From: Diplolepis rosae
Lineage: Eukaryota > Arthropoda > Insecta > Hymenoptera > Diplolepididae
DNA length: 64,000 nucleotides
Direction: 5' to 3'
Assembly (NCBI GenBank): GCA_030998225.1
Contig: JAPYXD010000723.1
Span: 23,019,501 to 23,083,500, forward strand
The notes under the pieces are model-generated. The model saw nothing but the letters and a program-made list of their open reading frames with translations. It was not told where the DNA came from and made no database searches. Positions 1 to 10,942 of the stretch are shown one piece after another (the stretch's first letter is position 1; each line of letters starts with the position of its first letter). The translations under genes were made by a program, and so were the position numbers.

Positions 1-145
1 ATCGGGTCAAAAATGTTAATCTCATAGTCACCATTTCTTCTTTAGAGTCAAATTTATTGTGCGATTTAAGGAGTTCTCATAAGCATTGAATGATTATTCT
101 AAAGTAATATTTTTTGAGATTTTTAAGAAATAAGTGTAATCTTTT

Positions 146-237
146 AAGGAGGTTGGTTAGATCACTTGCGGGGCAGGCGGTGAGAGGGGTATGCCTATGC
201 TTATACACGGGCGTTCGGTAGTGTGACCAACCTTAGA
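146..237 (+). ncRNA. Possible structured RNA with closing stem
   Basis: A GC-rich island in AT-rich DNA has complementary ends: GGTTGGT at 151-157 pairs with ACCAACC at 226-232, and CAC at 163-165 with GTG at 221-223 after a bulge. A closed stem with an internal bulge and a large apical region resembles the general shape of Y/stem-bulge RNAs, but I cannot match the conserved bulge and see no clear pol III boxes. It could equally be a fragment of a mobile element. Homology is not established. Confidence 0.2.
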
Positions 238-1204
238 TAAAAAAATTATATGATTTTTTTTACGCTATTTACGTATCGATGTGCAATAAAGTTTAGTGTA
301 AATATCTTGTTTTAGTATTAAATACCAGCAAATTTATGTTTTATGTGAAATAAAGTTTATTTTTATTAACTTGAAGTTCTTTGAAATAACGAAAGACGTT
401 TGGCAACGTTGTGTTTTTTGAACTGGTTTTTTGTATGCATATCAATAATTATTCTATTTAAATATCAGCTCTTTTTTTTAAAAATTCTACCAGAGATCGA
501 TTTTTTTACATACAACCTTAAACACTATAATCAACCAAACATTGATTAGTCTGTAAGTATTGAAAAAATGTTCTTTACTTTATAATAAGTTATTTTTGAC
601 ATTTTTTATGATGAGATTGTTTGTAAAGCGTTCTAATAAATAAAAGTGATTAAGCATGTAATGTTTCATAAGTACGTTGTTTATTCACAATAAATCCTGT
701 GAATCTGTATTACTATTATAACATAGCAGATACCGCAGCGTTGCCACACTTCTTGATGACGGCTGACCGTTTGCCCCAAAATAACGAATATATTTTCTTC
801 AAGTTCAATTACCTAAATAACTACATTGTAAGTGCACATTTTTTTTGTTTCAAAATATTCAGAAATATTCAAAGTTCATATTGCAACTGAGCTTCCAATG
901 AGTTTATCATTTTTAACAAAAATATGGAAGGGAGATTGATGGACTTCAGTTTTCTCACATAAGAGCCCATGTATAAGAGGACTATTTTGACATTGATTTT
1001 CTCGAAAACTGCATTGTCAATCCTTTTAAAATTTTTACGTGATTTTCCTCTAATATTAATCAGTGGATTGTCAAAGTTTCAAAAGTTTTTAATCATTTTC
1101 ATTCTACTACCCAGCCTCCTTAAGGTGGCTTATTTTGAAATTCGTGAAATTCTAGAATCATGTAAAGGTTAATGGAATTATTTTTCAGGGAAAATTAAAA
1201 GTCA

Positions 1205-1270
1205 TTATTCGCACTCTCTAAATCTGAATCAGTGAAATTTTCACTGAATTGAAATCAGCAACCCACTGTT
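1205..1270. repeat. CAGTGA-type dispersed repeat, partial copy
   Basis: This begins with ACTCTCTAAATCTGAATCAGTG and continues with alternating CAGTGAAA and TTTCACTGA words. The same opening (ACTCTCTAAAT then GAATCAGT) recurs at about 1967, and related words recur near 60490, so it is a copy of a small dispersed repeat, probably non-coding and MITE-like. Confidence 0.5.
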
Positions 1271-1964
1271 GACTTGGCAATCAGTTACTTTTCAATTTTA
1301 TAATATTGTTGATGTGAATTACATTTTCTCAAAGTTACTAAATTTGTTTTTTATTTCAAATGAGAAAGGAAATTCAATTTGCTTGAGGCTTTGTCAGCCT
1401 TTAGAAACACATTCTCATCATATAATGACACTCGCGCTTTGCGCTCGATTTTCTCTACCCATTTCTGTGACTACTAATCCACATGATTAAAATAATTTAT
1501 TTCCTTCAAAATATCTCAATAAGGAAAAACAATCATAGACTTTAATCAAGCAAACAATTTTGCATTTCATCTTCTATTTCGTATCTTATATAGTTTGACT
1601 GGTAAATGGAATTTCTGATTTCCAATATTGTTTATTTTTAAATAAAAACATGAAATATACACCCTGTCGAAAAATTTTCCAATGAGAATTCGTAGACCCT
1701 GTTTAGGCAAATAATTTTTATCTTAAATTTTTTGTTTGTAATTCACATATTTTGTTTAAAACATGCAATTTTTGAATTTTAATCGTACTTTATTAATTTA
1801 AAACGAAAAATATACATTTGATCAAAAAATGCGTCTCAAAAAATTCATACATTTTATTGAAGTAAACAACTGTGCATTCTTATGCTTTTTTCGTAATCCA
1901 ATTTTCCAATAACATACAATTTTATTGATATTAAGGGCCAATACAAGGTACAATACTTTTAATT

Positions 1965-2130
1965 ATTACTCTCTAAATATGAATCAGTCAAAATCTACTG
2001 ATTATCAGTGAAATATGACTGATTAAAGTAGCTAAAAATGGGTTACTGTAAATCAGTCAAATTCCACTGATTGCTTCAGTGATAATTAACTGATTTAACA
2101 GTGGAAATATTTTTTCCACTGATTCAATTA
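1965..2130. repeat. CAGTGA-type dispersed repeat, longer copy
   Basis: This stretch is built of TGATTATCAGTGAAAT, ACTGATT, TCAGTCAA and similar words in both orientations. About 150 bp line up with 60488-60630: both hold TGATTATCAGTGAAAT, GACTGATT, AGCT, TTACT, CTTCAGTGA and AACTGATTT in the same order. No coding potential is seen. Confidence 0.6.
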
Positions 2131-2246
2131 GTTGTTACGTCACAAGTACGCAAATATACTTACTTTGATCGAAGATTCCTCGTTTTAAGTTAGGATCGAA
2201 TGATCCTCGCTTAGGGATGAGGATAAGTCAATGAAAGACACAATGA

Positions 2247-2696
2247 TTATGAAAATAATACAAATTGATTAGGCTCTATATTATTTTGCAAATACAGATT
2301 CACATTCCCGACTATTTTATTTCGTATCAACGTGACGAGGAAAGGTTTGTCTCCAGAATGTACTGAATTCTCAGCCGACTTGCATGCTCGAATAAATGAT
2401 GCTATCGATGGTGTTTTACCGTCAAAAGTAGGCACCATATCGGCAGCTAGTTTACTGCCGATACAGCGCCGTGAATGAGATGTTTCGATCATAGGGTTGC
2501 TATTCTCTCTTTCCTTTGAGCATTCATCGATAGGCATTGAAGAATCAGTAGATCCGGTCGATCCATTATTTTCCTCGCTAAAAGTGTATGGCACGAGATC
2601 GCCATTTTCACTTAAAGCGTACAAAATTAAAGGAGCGGTCGGAGCGGTGAAGGATACGCCAGGTCCTTCATTGGCATATGAATGTTCTCCCTCCAT
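2247..2696 (-). pseudogene. LTR-retrotransposon gag fragment
   Basis: The 149-residue frame starts MEGEHSYANEGPG. Its second half (residues about 85-145) has the arthropod gag capsid pattern VPTFDGKTPSIASFIRACK followed by LVTLIRNKIVGNV, as in the N-terminal capsid region of gypsy-type gag proteins. The first half is low-complexity and unassigned. No zinc knuckle, protease or RT follows; the frame ends at 2247 in AT-rich DNA, so this is a truncated remnant. A reverse-strand LTR and primer-binding site lie upstream (4303-4869) and probably belong to the same element, but the leader between them is degenerate. Family assignment rests on the capsid-like pattern only. Confidence 0.6.
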
Positions 2697-4302
2697 TATT
2701 CTTTAAGAGATAGCTTTTAATTTAGTTGAATCTCCTTGTAAAAATTTTATTGTAGTGCGCCGTTAGAAGTTATATAATTGTTTATATAAAATTGACGTAC
2801 TCTTTAGAGGAAGTTCTATTAGATTCAAGATGTTTTCTTTTTTTTTAATTTTCTTTTTGAGACACTACTAAAATTACTTTAAAATTTACGAAATATTTAA
2901 GGTAAAAATATCACACACAAAAAAAGGAAATTGTATGAAATCTACGATAGTTTTGAGAAAACGTATTTTGATTTTATGAACTCACTAAAATTTCTAAAAA
3001 AAAAAATTTCTTCAAGTTATGAAACCCTACTGAATTTTCCTAGATTAATTTATAAGATTAAAAAAAAATAGTAACAGAACCTGTATCAAATTTTCTTGTA
3101 AGCAATTTTCTATAAAAAATGAAAGCTTATCTTTCTATAATACTTAATATAATATTATACTTTTATAATATTATACTTAACTTTATTTTAACCGTTTTAT
3201 AACGAAGTTTTTAATATTTATCATGAAAATCAATTAATCCCCCCTATTAGACATATAAATCCTAAGCGAATTCCCCATAGGCTTAAATCCCATGAATTCA
3301 CGCAAACAAAAAGGAAGATAGGCAGAATAAATATCAATGATCAAAAAGACTTACTGATTTGCATTCATGCGTTCAAAGGTCTTGCATTTCCACTTCTCAC
3401 ACTTCACTTTTCACCTTTTTTTTTTCGAAAATGACCATAGAATAATCACTCCCGCACTAAACACTTAATCCTTTTTTTAGGTTTGTTGAGATCCGCAGGA
3501 TGCAGCAGTCCAAGTCCAGAGATTCAGCCGTTTCCAGATCCAGAGGCAGGTTCCAGGTCCAGGTCCAGGTCCAGGTCAGGGTCCAACGATGGATCGCACT
3601 TCGCGTACGACCGCTCCGAGAGTTTGTATAAACTTTTCTAAATATTTATTATTTGTTTTTTTGTTTATCTTGACAATTTATTTATGAATCAAAATTGTTA
3701 TATCCTTCAGGATTCTCGACTGGAAATTTCTTCCTGAATTTCCTTGAACAGAGATAGCTATCTGAGGAGTACTGTTGGTGATTCTTCTCTGCCTATCATT
3801 CAAATCCCTAGTCACTTCACCCGTATTATTCGCGTTTATAATGCGATGGAAATTCCTAGAAGAGGAGCTGCCTTCTGTCATCAGGATTTGCCTCGGAATT
3901 TTTTTTATATTAAGCGAAGATACTTTTCGCTGATTTTGTCACTGTTTTTTATATGAGTTCATTGTTTATTTATTTATTACACCTTAAAATATCAAAAGAA
4001 ATTTTATTTTTCCACTGTTATTGTATATTTTAAATAAAGTTTTGTTAAAAATAATCACTCTTCACTTATTTATTTTATTATTATATTTTTCTATACAGAT
4101 GGAGAGAAGGAAGAAAAGAGAAAAATTTACACCAACACTGGCAAAAACTTTTGAACAAGAAATAACATAAAGTTCACAATGACTCGCACCAAAAAAGTTC
4201 AAAATTTCACTATCACTATAGTATAGGTTTTTCTCTTATTGTTTCTGATATACTGTATTTGTTTTTCTACACTCCCGAACCGACCGAATATTTTTCAAAC
4301 AA
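2697..4302 (-). other. Presumed leader of a reverse-strand LTR element
   Basis: This lies between a gag remnant and a primer-binding site. One short reverse-strand open frame (3678-3881) begins MTEGSSSSRNFHRI but has no recognisable domain and may be chance. The rest is AT-rich and poly-T/poly-A interrupted. Its assignment as leader is inferred from position. Confidence 0.35.
3552..3577. repeat. TCCAGG hexanucleotide tandem repeat
   Basis: About four tandem CCAGGT units sit in a GC-richer patch (3520-3590) that also carries looser TCCAGA/TCCAAG variants. It lies in the leader region of the presumed reverse-strand LTR element, like the CAG/TTC-rich tracts seen in other LTRs of this window. 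No further function is evident. Confidence 0.6.
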
Positions 4303-4319
4303 TCCCACCGCTGTCACCA
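4303..4319 (-). other. Primer-binding site, Leu-tRNA-like
   Basis: On the plus strand the site reads TCCCACCGCTGTCACCA, which parses as a tRNA 3' end: T-stem strand, seven acceptor-stem bases, discriminator A and CCA. It resembles eukaryotic tRNA-Leu 3' ends. It therefore acts as a minus-strand primer-binding site for an element running right to left, and it sits 11 bp from the LTR edge at 4331. Confidence 0.6.
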
Positions 4320-4330
4320 AGAAAATTATA

Positions 4331-4869
4331 TGTGATGATCCAATCACAGTACTCGTTAATAATCGAATCGAAAGGTCGATTATAACGAGTTTAAAGGCGG
4401 TTAAGATTGAGCGCGGACTTGAAGTCTAAGCCTTCGGTCGGCCTATGAAGATAGGTAGAGGAGTGTGATTTATAAGTTTAAATAAAATTAAACTCTTTAT
4501 TTATTTCAAAACTCACGCGAGTACGGACTATACAAGAGGTCCTGTCGATTAAGATTCCGAAAAAAAGATCTGACCAGAGAGGGATCTTCAGGGTCTTTCT
4601 GCCAAAAGGTCCCCACTTGATTACTTGAGCTTCAGGGCTTTGATAAAAAATCTAATTGGTTCATTTTTGAGTCTTAGGGGTTTGGACAGTTTTGATAGGA
4701 TAAAAGTTCTCCCCCAAGACTGAGAGGGCGGTTACAGCCTAGTCCAATAGTAGGTAACGGTCCCACGTGCGTTCTCAGCATCTCAAATGTAGCCACTTGA
4801 GGGTGTCAAATTGCAATGTCTGTTTTGACTCCAAGGGTCCGTCTCTGGTCAAGTAACTGTGGTGTTACA
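4331..4869 (-). mobile_element. LTR (5' LTR of a reverse-strand retroelement)
   Basis: The 539-bp block reads TGTGATG...GTTACA on the plus strand, so both strands start TG and end CA as LTRs do. It contains a poly-A-signal-like AATAAA near 4480 and a GC-richer interior unlike the flanks. A tRNA-like primer-binding site lies just inside (4303-4319) and a gag remnant farther in (2247-2696). No second LTR was found, so the element is truncated downstream of gag. Confidence 0.5.
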
Positions 4870-6808
4870 TAATTTAAGGGTTGACAGATACTTATACAGA
4901 TTTCACATTTTAACGATCGTTCTAGAGATTTTGTATTTATTTATATTGAGAATAAAATTTAATAGTTTTTAGGAAACCGAGTGGAGTCGAAAAATCGTGT
5001 TATATAATTTATTTAAAAGGGCAATAAATGTAGAATTTATTGCTCGCCAGATATATTTCCCAAAATTTCCAGAACGATTTCTTCATGGTTCAGAACAAGG
5101 AAAGGTTCTTAAACTATTCTTATTTATTACTATATTGAGGCATTTCCTCGAAGGTTCCCAGACAACCTGTCAATCTGAAATTAAGTTATTGAATTAAATT
5201 ATTTCAAGTGACAAGGCTGGTCTGGTTATTATTTTCTATAAATGCCAACTGGTTCTGTTAAATTTCAACTAAATAAAAAGCTTTTTTATTTTTCTGTTTA
5301 CAATCTCACGAAATCTGAGATTGTTGCACGTGTCTATACGTATCTAGTGATACCGACCAGTCCTTGTCATTTTACAATTAAAGCTAAGAGATTTATAGTA
5401 ATACTTAATACTAAAAGTTTCTTTGATCATTAAAATTTAATATTCATTCTCCCCTGTATCTTGCCACCAAATACATAAGAAAAAAATTACGTGAAAGCTG
5501 ACTGCCACCGGTGGCGGCGCTGACTGTTCATAGGCCCTAGATTAAAAAAAAATGCATGGGAAAGAGCATAAAAAATTAATTTTCTCCTAATAAAAACTAT
5601 TTTCATGCATTTTCTTATAAATGACAATAACCTAACAAGATCTTCATATTTTTCACAAAAATTTATTCTCTTCGAAAAGATTAAGAAATTCACTTTAGGC
5701 AGAAAATCTAATTTCTAAATTCTGGCGGGAATTGCATTATTTGTATCATGTTTTTTATTAATACAAATAATTAACCTCGTTAAAATAAAATTTGATAATT
5801 TTTCATATTATATAACACATATATAATATAACATATAACAAAAACATATAATATATATACTATATATTACTACTGTAATTAAATGAAACTCCTTTTAAAA
5901 AAAAAATATTTCAAAAATACTGTTTGGAATTTGGATTAAAATTTGTTAATATTATACTATGAAATATATTAATAATATATTATTATAATATATTATAATT
6001 CAAAGCAGTGAAATAGTTTTAAAACAAATTGCACTTAGATTATTGTATAAATAACATCGAGTAAAAGTGATTTTTTAATTGACTGGAGTTTATTTAATAA
6101 AAGTAATTCTCTAATAACTTATATTAACGTCTAATTTTTTTGTTTAGATGATACGGTGTTCTCATCCACTTTGAACATCTCATAAATATAATATTTGGTA
6201 TGTGAGCACATTATTAAGTTAGGCCTCAGTCAGCTTTGCTGCCTTTTTCTTTTCAAGATCGGTTTTCTTTATATCAGCCATCTTAATTTTTTTAAATTAT
6301 AAATTTAAGTTTTCAATTCCTATTACTTTAGGAATTCTATGTAATTCAGTAAAACTATGAGCTATAAAAAGTAAGGAATCTAAATTAACAAAAAATCTAT
6401 ACATATTCTCTTATAAAGTTCAAAACTTTATTTTAATAACAAAATTGTTAGAAATCAGAAAATTTTTTTCCATTTCAACACAATCCAATTTTAACAGACT
6501 CGCATTAACTTTAATTCAGAATTTTAAAAAATATTCTTTTTCATCTATTCTTTATTTCAGTCACTTTCATTTATCTATTTTTTAACTTATATCACACAAA
6601 ATGTTTGTAACTGAATTTATTTGAGATAAGTATTTGAGAGACATTTATTGCGGTGCAAAAAAAATTCATTGCACAACTAGATACAATTAATTAATATTGA
6701 GACATTGAACTTTATTATATTATGAAATTAATTGTTAATGTCTCTATTAAATAAAATGTTTTATCTTAAACTAATTAAGAAAATAAACAATGTTTTCGAT
6801 GTACTTAC
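4870..6808. other. AT-rich intergenic DNA
   Basis: No supported gene. It holds a short GC patch with CCACCGGTGGCGGCGCT near 5506 and a very AT-rich low-complexity tract (about 5800-6000). A 20-codon reverse-strand frame at 6219-6281 begins MADIKKTDLEKKK; it is Lys/Glu-rich and probably a chance frame. Confidence 0.5.
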
Positions 6809-7045
6809 TCATCCCAAACCTGTTACTCCGTCGGGCGAATAGGTTAACCTCTCTTGAAGAATATCTTCAGGCTTAAAATGCGCTTCGCAAATCGCATCAC
6901 CTGCTTTTAATTTGATGTCATCACGAAGGATAGCAATTTGCCATAATTTTATCGTATTTCCATCCTTTGGTACAATGACAAAACGAACTTTGTCAGAGCA
7001 AGACTTATATCCGGATTTGCACCCAAAACACACACATTTCACCAT
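6809..7045 (-). CDS. THAP-domain exon (partial gene or remnant)
   Basis: The frame begins MVKCVCFGCKSGY and carries the THAP zinc-finger pattern: an N-terminal Cys pair (C4, C9 region), a tryptophan in IKLWQIAI, then CEAHF supplying the C..H pair, followed by KPEDI. THAP domains bind DNA and occur in host transcription factors and P-element-type transposases. The N-terminal 60 residues look like a full THAP core except that the final conserved AVPTIF-type motif is not seen. The frame ends at a TGA directly before a GTAAGT donor-like sequence. No downstream exon was found, so this is a remnant or a gene whose remaining exons are not visible. It ends about 215 bp left of the giant foldback. Confidence 0.6.
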   Translation of the reverse strand: MVKCVCFGCKSGYKSCSDKVRFVIVPKDGNTIKLWQIAILRDDIKLKAGDAICEAHFKPEDILQERLTYSPDGVTGLG

Positions 7046-8586
7046 TTTTTACAATAATTTTTTTGCAAATTTGTTTCTAAACTCGCGAACTTTATCTCAC
7101 TACCGTTCAAGAACTCGAAAATTTATAGAGAAAAGCTTAAAAAACTATGTTTTGTAATATGATTTTCGTGTAAGTCGGCCCAATGAACAATCAGCGCCAC
7201 CATGAGAGCCAGTCACAATTCATGTCATTTTAAACTCAGTGATGCAGGGGGCTGCGTAAGTGAGAATGGTGGCGCGCGCAGCGTAGTGTGTCTGCTGTTC
7301 GCAGTGGTTCTCTGAGTTTTCTCTGGCTAAAGGCTCCTTGTACCTACAGCTGATATTGCGTGCGCGAGGAATCACATGTACCCACTGTTAGCTAAAGTTG
7401 CGTAAGTTAGATTGCTATATGAAACTCAACAGTGTGTAGGAGCACTGCTTACAAAATACAAATCGACAGCTTGCTCGGTTTTTATGTTTCTTTCGACTCT
7501 GCAGGATTCCGTGCAAAAGAGGCGCGAAAGAGTTGCCGAATTCGAAATGACGGAAGATATAATTTGAAAACTTAACCATAAATCAAAATTTTATAATGTG
7601 TAAAATCTTTTACATGATAGTTTTAATAAACAAGTGTTAATGAAGGGGTTCAATATTTAAGCAAGTTAATAATTTATATTCTAATTCACATACGAAATTA
7701 CAATTACTAAACAATTTTTTTGTATGAACTTGATTCGACAAACCTTTACTATGGAGTAAAATACTTTAAATACCATATTTTATATTTTTTTTATTTTATA
7801 TTTACATTTTCATACGAAATTACTCATTGTGATTCTTTGTTATTAAGTAAAAGTGACCAATATTATAAAAATAAAATACTTTTAAAAAAAGTTTTAGAAT
7901 ACTTAAAAATTTGTATATGACAATTTTAATGTATAAATGTAAATGAAAGGTTTGATTATTAAAAAAAGCCAATTAATTATATCTGAATTCGCATGCGAAA
8001 CTACAAATTGAGATTTCTTTGGTATGAAGATAATTCGATAAACTTTTATAGTAAATTAAAATACTTTAAATAATTTTTTTGGAATACGTAAGATCTTTTA
8101 AAAGATAATTTTAGTATATGCACTGCCATCAGAAATTACAGGTTCACTTGTACTTTTATCTACTGTTAAAGCATCTTCATTTTTATAATACCACGTGATG
8201 TAAAAGATTTTAACTATTCCACAAATTTTTAATGATATTTTATTCCAAATAAATATTTTTCCAGTTCATATCAGAGAAATCTCAACATGTAATGTAGTAT
8301 ACAAATTTAAATATAATATATTTGATATTTAAAGAATCAAACTATTTATTCACACTTGGATAGTCTCTAAATGTATTATATCCAAATACAATATAATTTA
8401 TCTTTGAATAATCAAATATTTTATTTACATTTATTTGATGAAATTATCATGTAAAAGGTTTTAAGTTGAGAGAGTTCGTTACTTGTTTATCATATATCCT
8501 TAACTAACCTCGTAAACTAGTCTATGATGTGTGGACCCAAAGGTATGGAAAAGATAGGTAGGCTTTTTTTTAAATGTATAACATTA

Positions 8587-8935
8587 GTAAATTTCAAATT
8601 GACATGTTTGGTAACATGTCTATTATTATATTGACCCAAATTCATATAATGTTTGTTCATTTCTTTGGCATAGGGTCAGTTTCTTCTTATTTTCTTTGAT
8701 TAAAATTATTATTACATTTAAAAATGCGCAAAAAGAAAGAAAGGCAAACGTTTCGGCCACATATGGGGGCCCTCTTCAGTGCCATAAATTCAAAGATTAA
8801 TTCAAAATTTATGTAAAGAATTACAATATAGAAGATAATCAAAAAAAGAATTATAATAAAAATTAAAAACTTATCACATAGCTTGCAATTCAAAATGAAG
8901 TAGTCCAGTATGCAGCATCACGAATTGAAAAATTA
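8587..8935 (-). repeat. Penelope-like terminal repeat, copy A
   Basis: The reverse strand carries the block seen at 58815-59098: ...CACTGAAGAGGGCCC...GTGGCCGAAACGTTTGCC... then an A/T-rich tail. The CTGAAGA/GAAAC pair with a GGCC/GGCC stem between them resembles a hammerhead ribozyme core (8744-8784), a feature known from Penelope-like element terminal repeats. A partial second copy follows at 9646-9840. The sequence between the copies has no recognisable coding content. Confidence 0.55.
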
Positions 8936-9645
8936 CGTGAAGTTCACTATGAATAAAAAACCGGATAAATTAAAAAACATAACAAATTTTGCACACGAAC
9001 CGACCGGAATTTTTTTAAAAAAATGTTTATTATTAATGAATGATGCCAAATTGGTTCACAATGGCAAAACGCGAACAAGTTTTACATTAATGAAAACTTC
9101 TCGTGAAGACTTTAAAACCGGCGTCTCTCACAGAATGATCTGAACTGTTTTAAAAACCGACTCGGGACATGTGGCTTTGCTGACCGAAAATTTTTCTCCT
9201 ATAAGCAATCCTGAGAGGTTCTTTTCCTCCTTGAAGAAGACTATTGTCCTGTACTTAGTTAAGAAATTCGAGACGTTTATGATGATTTTCACGAGTGGAC
9301 GAAGGCGTTTATTTTTCAAGAAAACGATTTTGTATATAGGCTTCACGGACAATCCATTTTACACTGAATTTGCAAGCAAGACGTTACATAAAGATAAAAT
9401 ATTATAATATCCATATATGTAATTTTACTCCATATTTAAAAAAATTGAAAGTTGTTTATTTTCACATTCAGATTTATTCTGAGATGTTTTGGAAAAATGA
9501 TAATAAATTTATCTTTAAAAATTAATAAAAATGCAACTTGAATATTCGTGATATTAATTATCACATTTGAATTTATTATTAAATTCAACTAGTTCTGAAA
9601 ATGGTCAGAACTGTTAGATATTCTAACTTTATAGTGAATGTGCCA
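8936..9645. other. Unassigned sequence between Penelope-like repeats
   Basis: Short frames exist on both strands (for example 8910-9143 and 9171-9407), but they overlap each other antisense and show no family motif. Given the flanking repeats, this may be heavily decayed element interior, but the sequence does not prove it. Confidence 0.4.
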
Positions 9646-9945
9646 TTTTTAAATTTCAAATTGACATGTTTGGTAACATGTCTATTATTATATTGACCCA
9701 AATTCATATAATGTTTGTTCATTTCTTTGGCATAGGGTCAGTTTCTTCTTATTTTCTTTGATTAAAATTATTATTACATTTAAAAATGCGCAAAAAGAAA
9801 GAAAGGCAAACGTTTCGGCCACATATGGGGGCCCCCTTTCTTTCTTTTTGCGCATTTTTAAATGTAATAATAATTTTAATCAAAGAAAATAAGAAGAAAC
9901 TGACCCTATGCCAAAGAAATGAACAAACATTGTATAACATCAGTC
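9646..9945. repeat. Penelope-like terminal repeat, copy B, folded back
   Basis: From 9646 to about 9835 this repeats 8582-8775 almost exactly. It then turns back on itself: 9836-9930 is the reverse complement of the preceding stretch (the AAAGAAAGAAAGG and GTCAGTTTCTTC blocks recur inverted). The turn falls within GGGGGCCCCC, the ribozyme-like stem II region. The result is a hairpin with arms of about 95 bp. Confidence 0.65.
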
Positions 9946-10084
9946 TTTATTCCCATGAATTACAGTGGTAGAGAGTTATTCATATGACTTAGTGTTTTGT
10001 TTCGACCGTTGGTGGCGCACTAGTTGAAGTGATGTCACCAAGTGTCCACAGTCTGTGGTTTAGAAGAGTACTATTATCGCCACT

Positions 10085-10930
10085 AAGCTAGATATATTTC
10101 AGTATTTCCTGACAAAGTGTAGATGGCGCTAATGTCGCGCTGGAATAAATTAAGAACTCCGTCTGCTTTGACAGCTTTCAATGATTTGTTACTGAAGCAA
10201 TTCCATAACACATAAAGTAATGTTTTGGAGAAATATTAATCAACAATGCGTAGATGGCGCTAAAGTCGCGGCAAAATATATACACAACTCAGTCTCTCTA
10301 GACTGCTCACAATGCCTTATAGTTGGCGTAACTTTATAATACTCAAAATATCGCTTTGAATAGTATTTATCGAGAACGCGTAAATGGCGCTAAAGTCGAG
10401 GCAAAATATATACAGAACTCAGTCTCTCTAGACTGCTCACAATGCCTTATCGTTGGCGTAACTTTATAATACTCAAAATATCGCTTTGAATAATATTTAT
10501 CAAGTACGCGTAGATGGCGCTGATATCGCGGTAATGTAGACAAATTACACAGCTAATTCGAAATACTCTGTCGCTAATACAAATTTTTATAACGGTTGAA
10601 ACAAGATTATTAAACAATTTTACTATCACGTAGATGGCGCTGGTGTCGCGGTAACGTAGTTAAATTACAAAGCTAATTCTGATAATTCACGATACTCTGT
10701 CGCTAATACAATTTCATAACGGTTGAAACAAAATTATCAAACAATTTTCTTTAATATCTCATAGGTGGCGCTGATGTCGCGGTAACGTAGGTAAATTATA
10801 CAGCTAATTCTGATAATTCGCGATACTCTGTCGCTAATATAATTTTTACAACGATTGAAGCAATCCAAGAAATATCAATATACCCTCATAGATGGCGTTC
10901 CGATCGCGATGAAGATGAACTGAGGTAGGG
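10085..10930. repeat. Seven-unit tandem array, TAGATGGCGCT motif
   Basis: Units start with TAGATGGCGCT-like sequence at about 10120, 10251, 10381, 10511, 10631, 10761 and 10889, giving spacings of about 120-131 bp. Units 2-3 share a body with CTCTAGACTGCTCACAATG; units 4-6 share GCTAATTC..GATACTCTGTCGCTAATA. The motif is followed by TCGCGG in most units. The core is close to the published Drosophila CTCF motif AGGTGGCGC, exact in the unit at 10761. No coding potential is seen. Confidence 0.8.
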
Positions 10931-10942
10931 GTGACTCTACTC

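Larger units (their letters stand above)
1..2246. other. AT-rich intergenic DNA with diverged repeats
   Basis: No coding region is convincing here; the short open frames have no recognisable composition or domain. Two stretches (about 1205-1270 and 1965-2130) are rich in CAGTGA/TGATTCAGT words and belong to a dispersed repeat listed separately. A GC-richer, self-complementary stretch near the left edge (146-237) is also listed separately. Confidence 0.6.
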
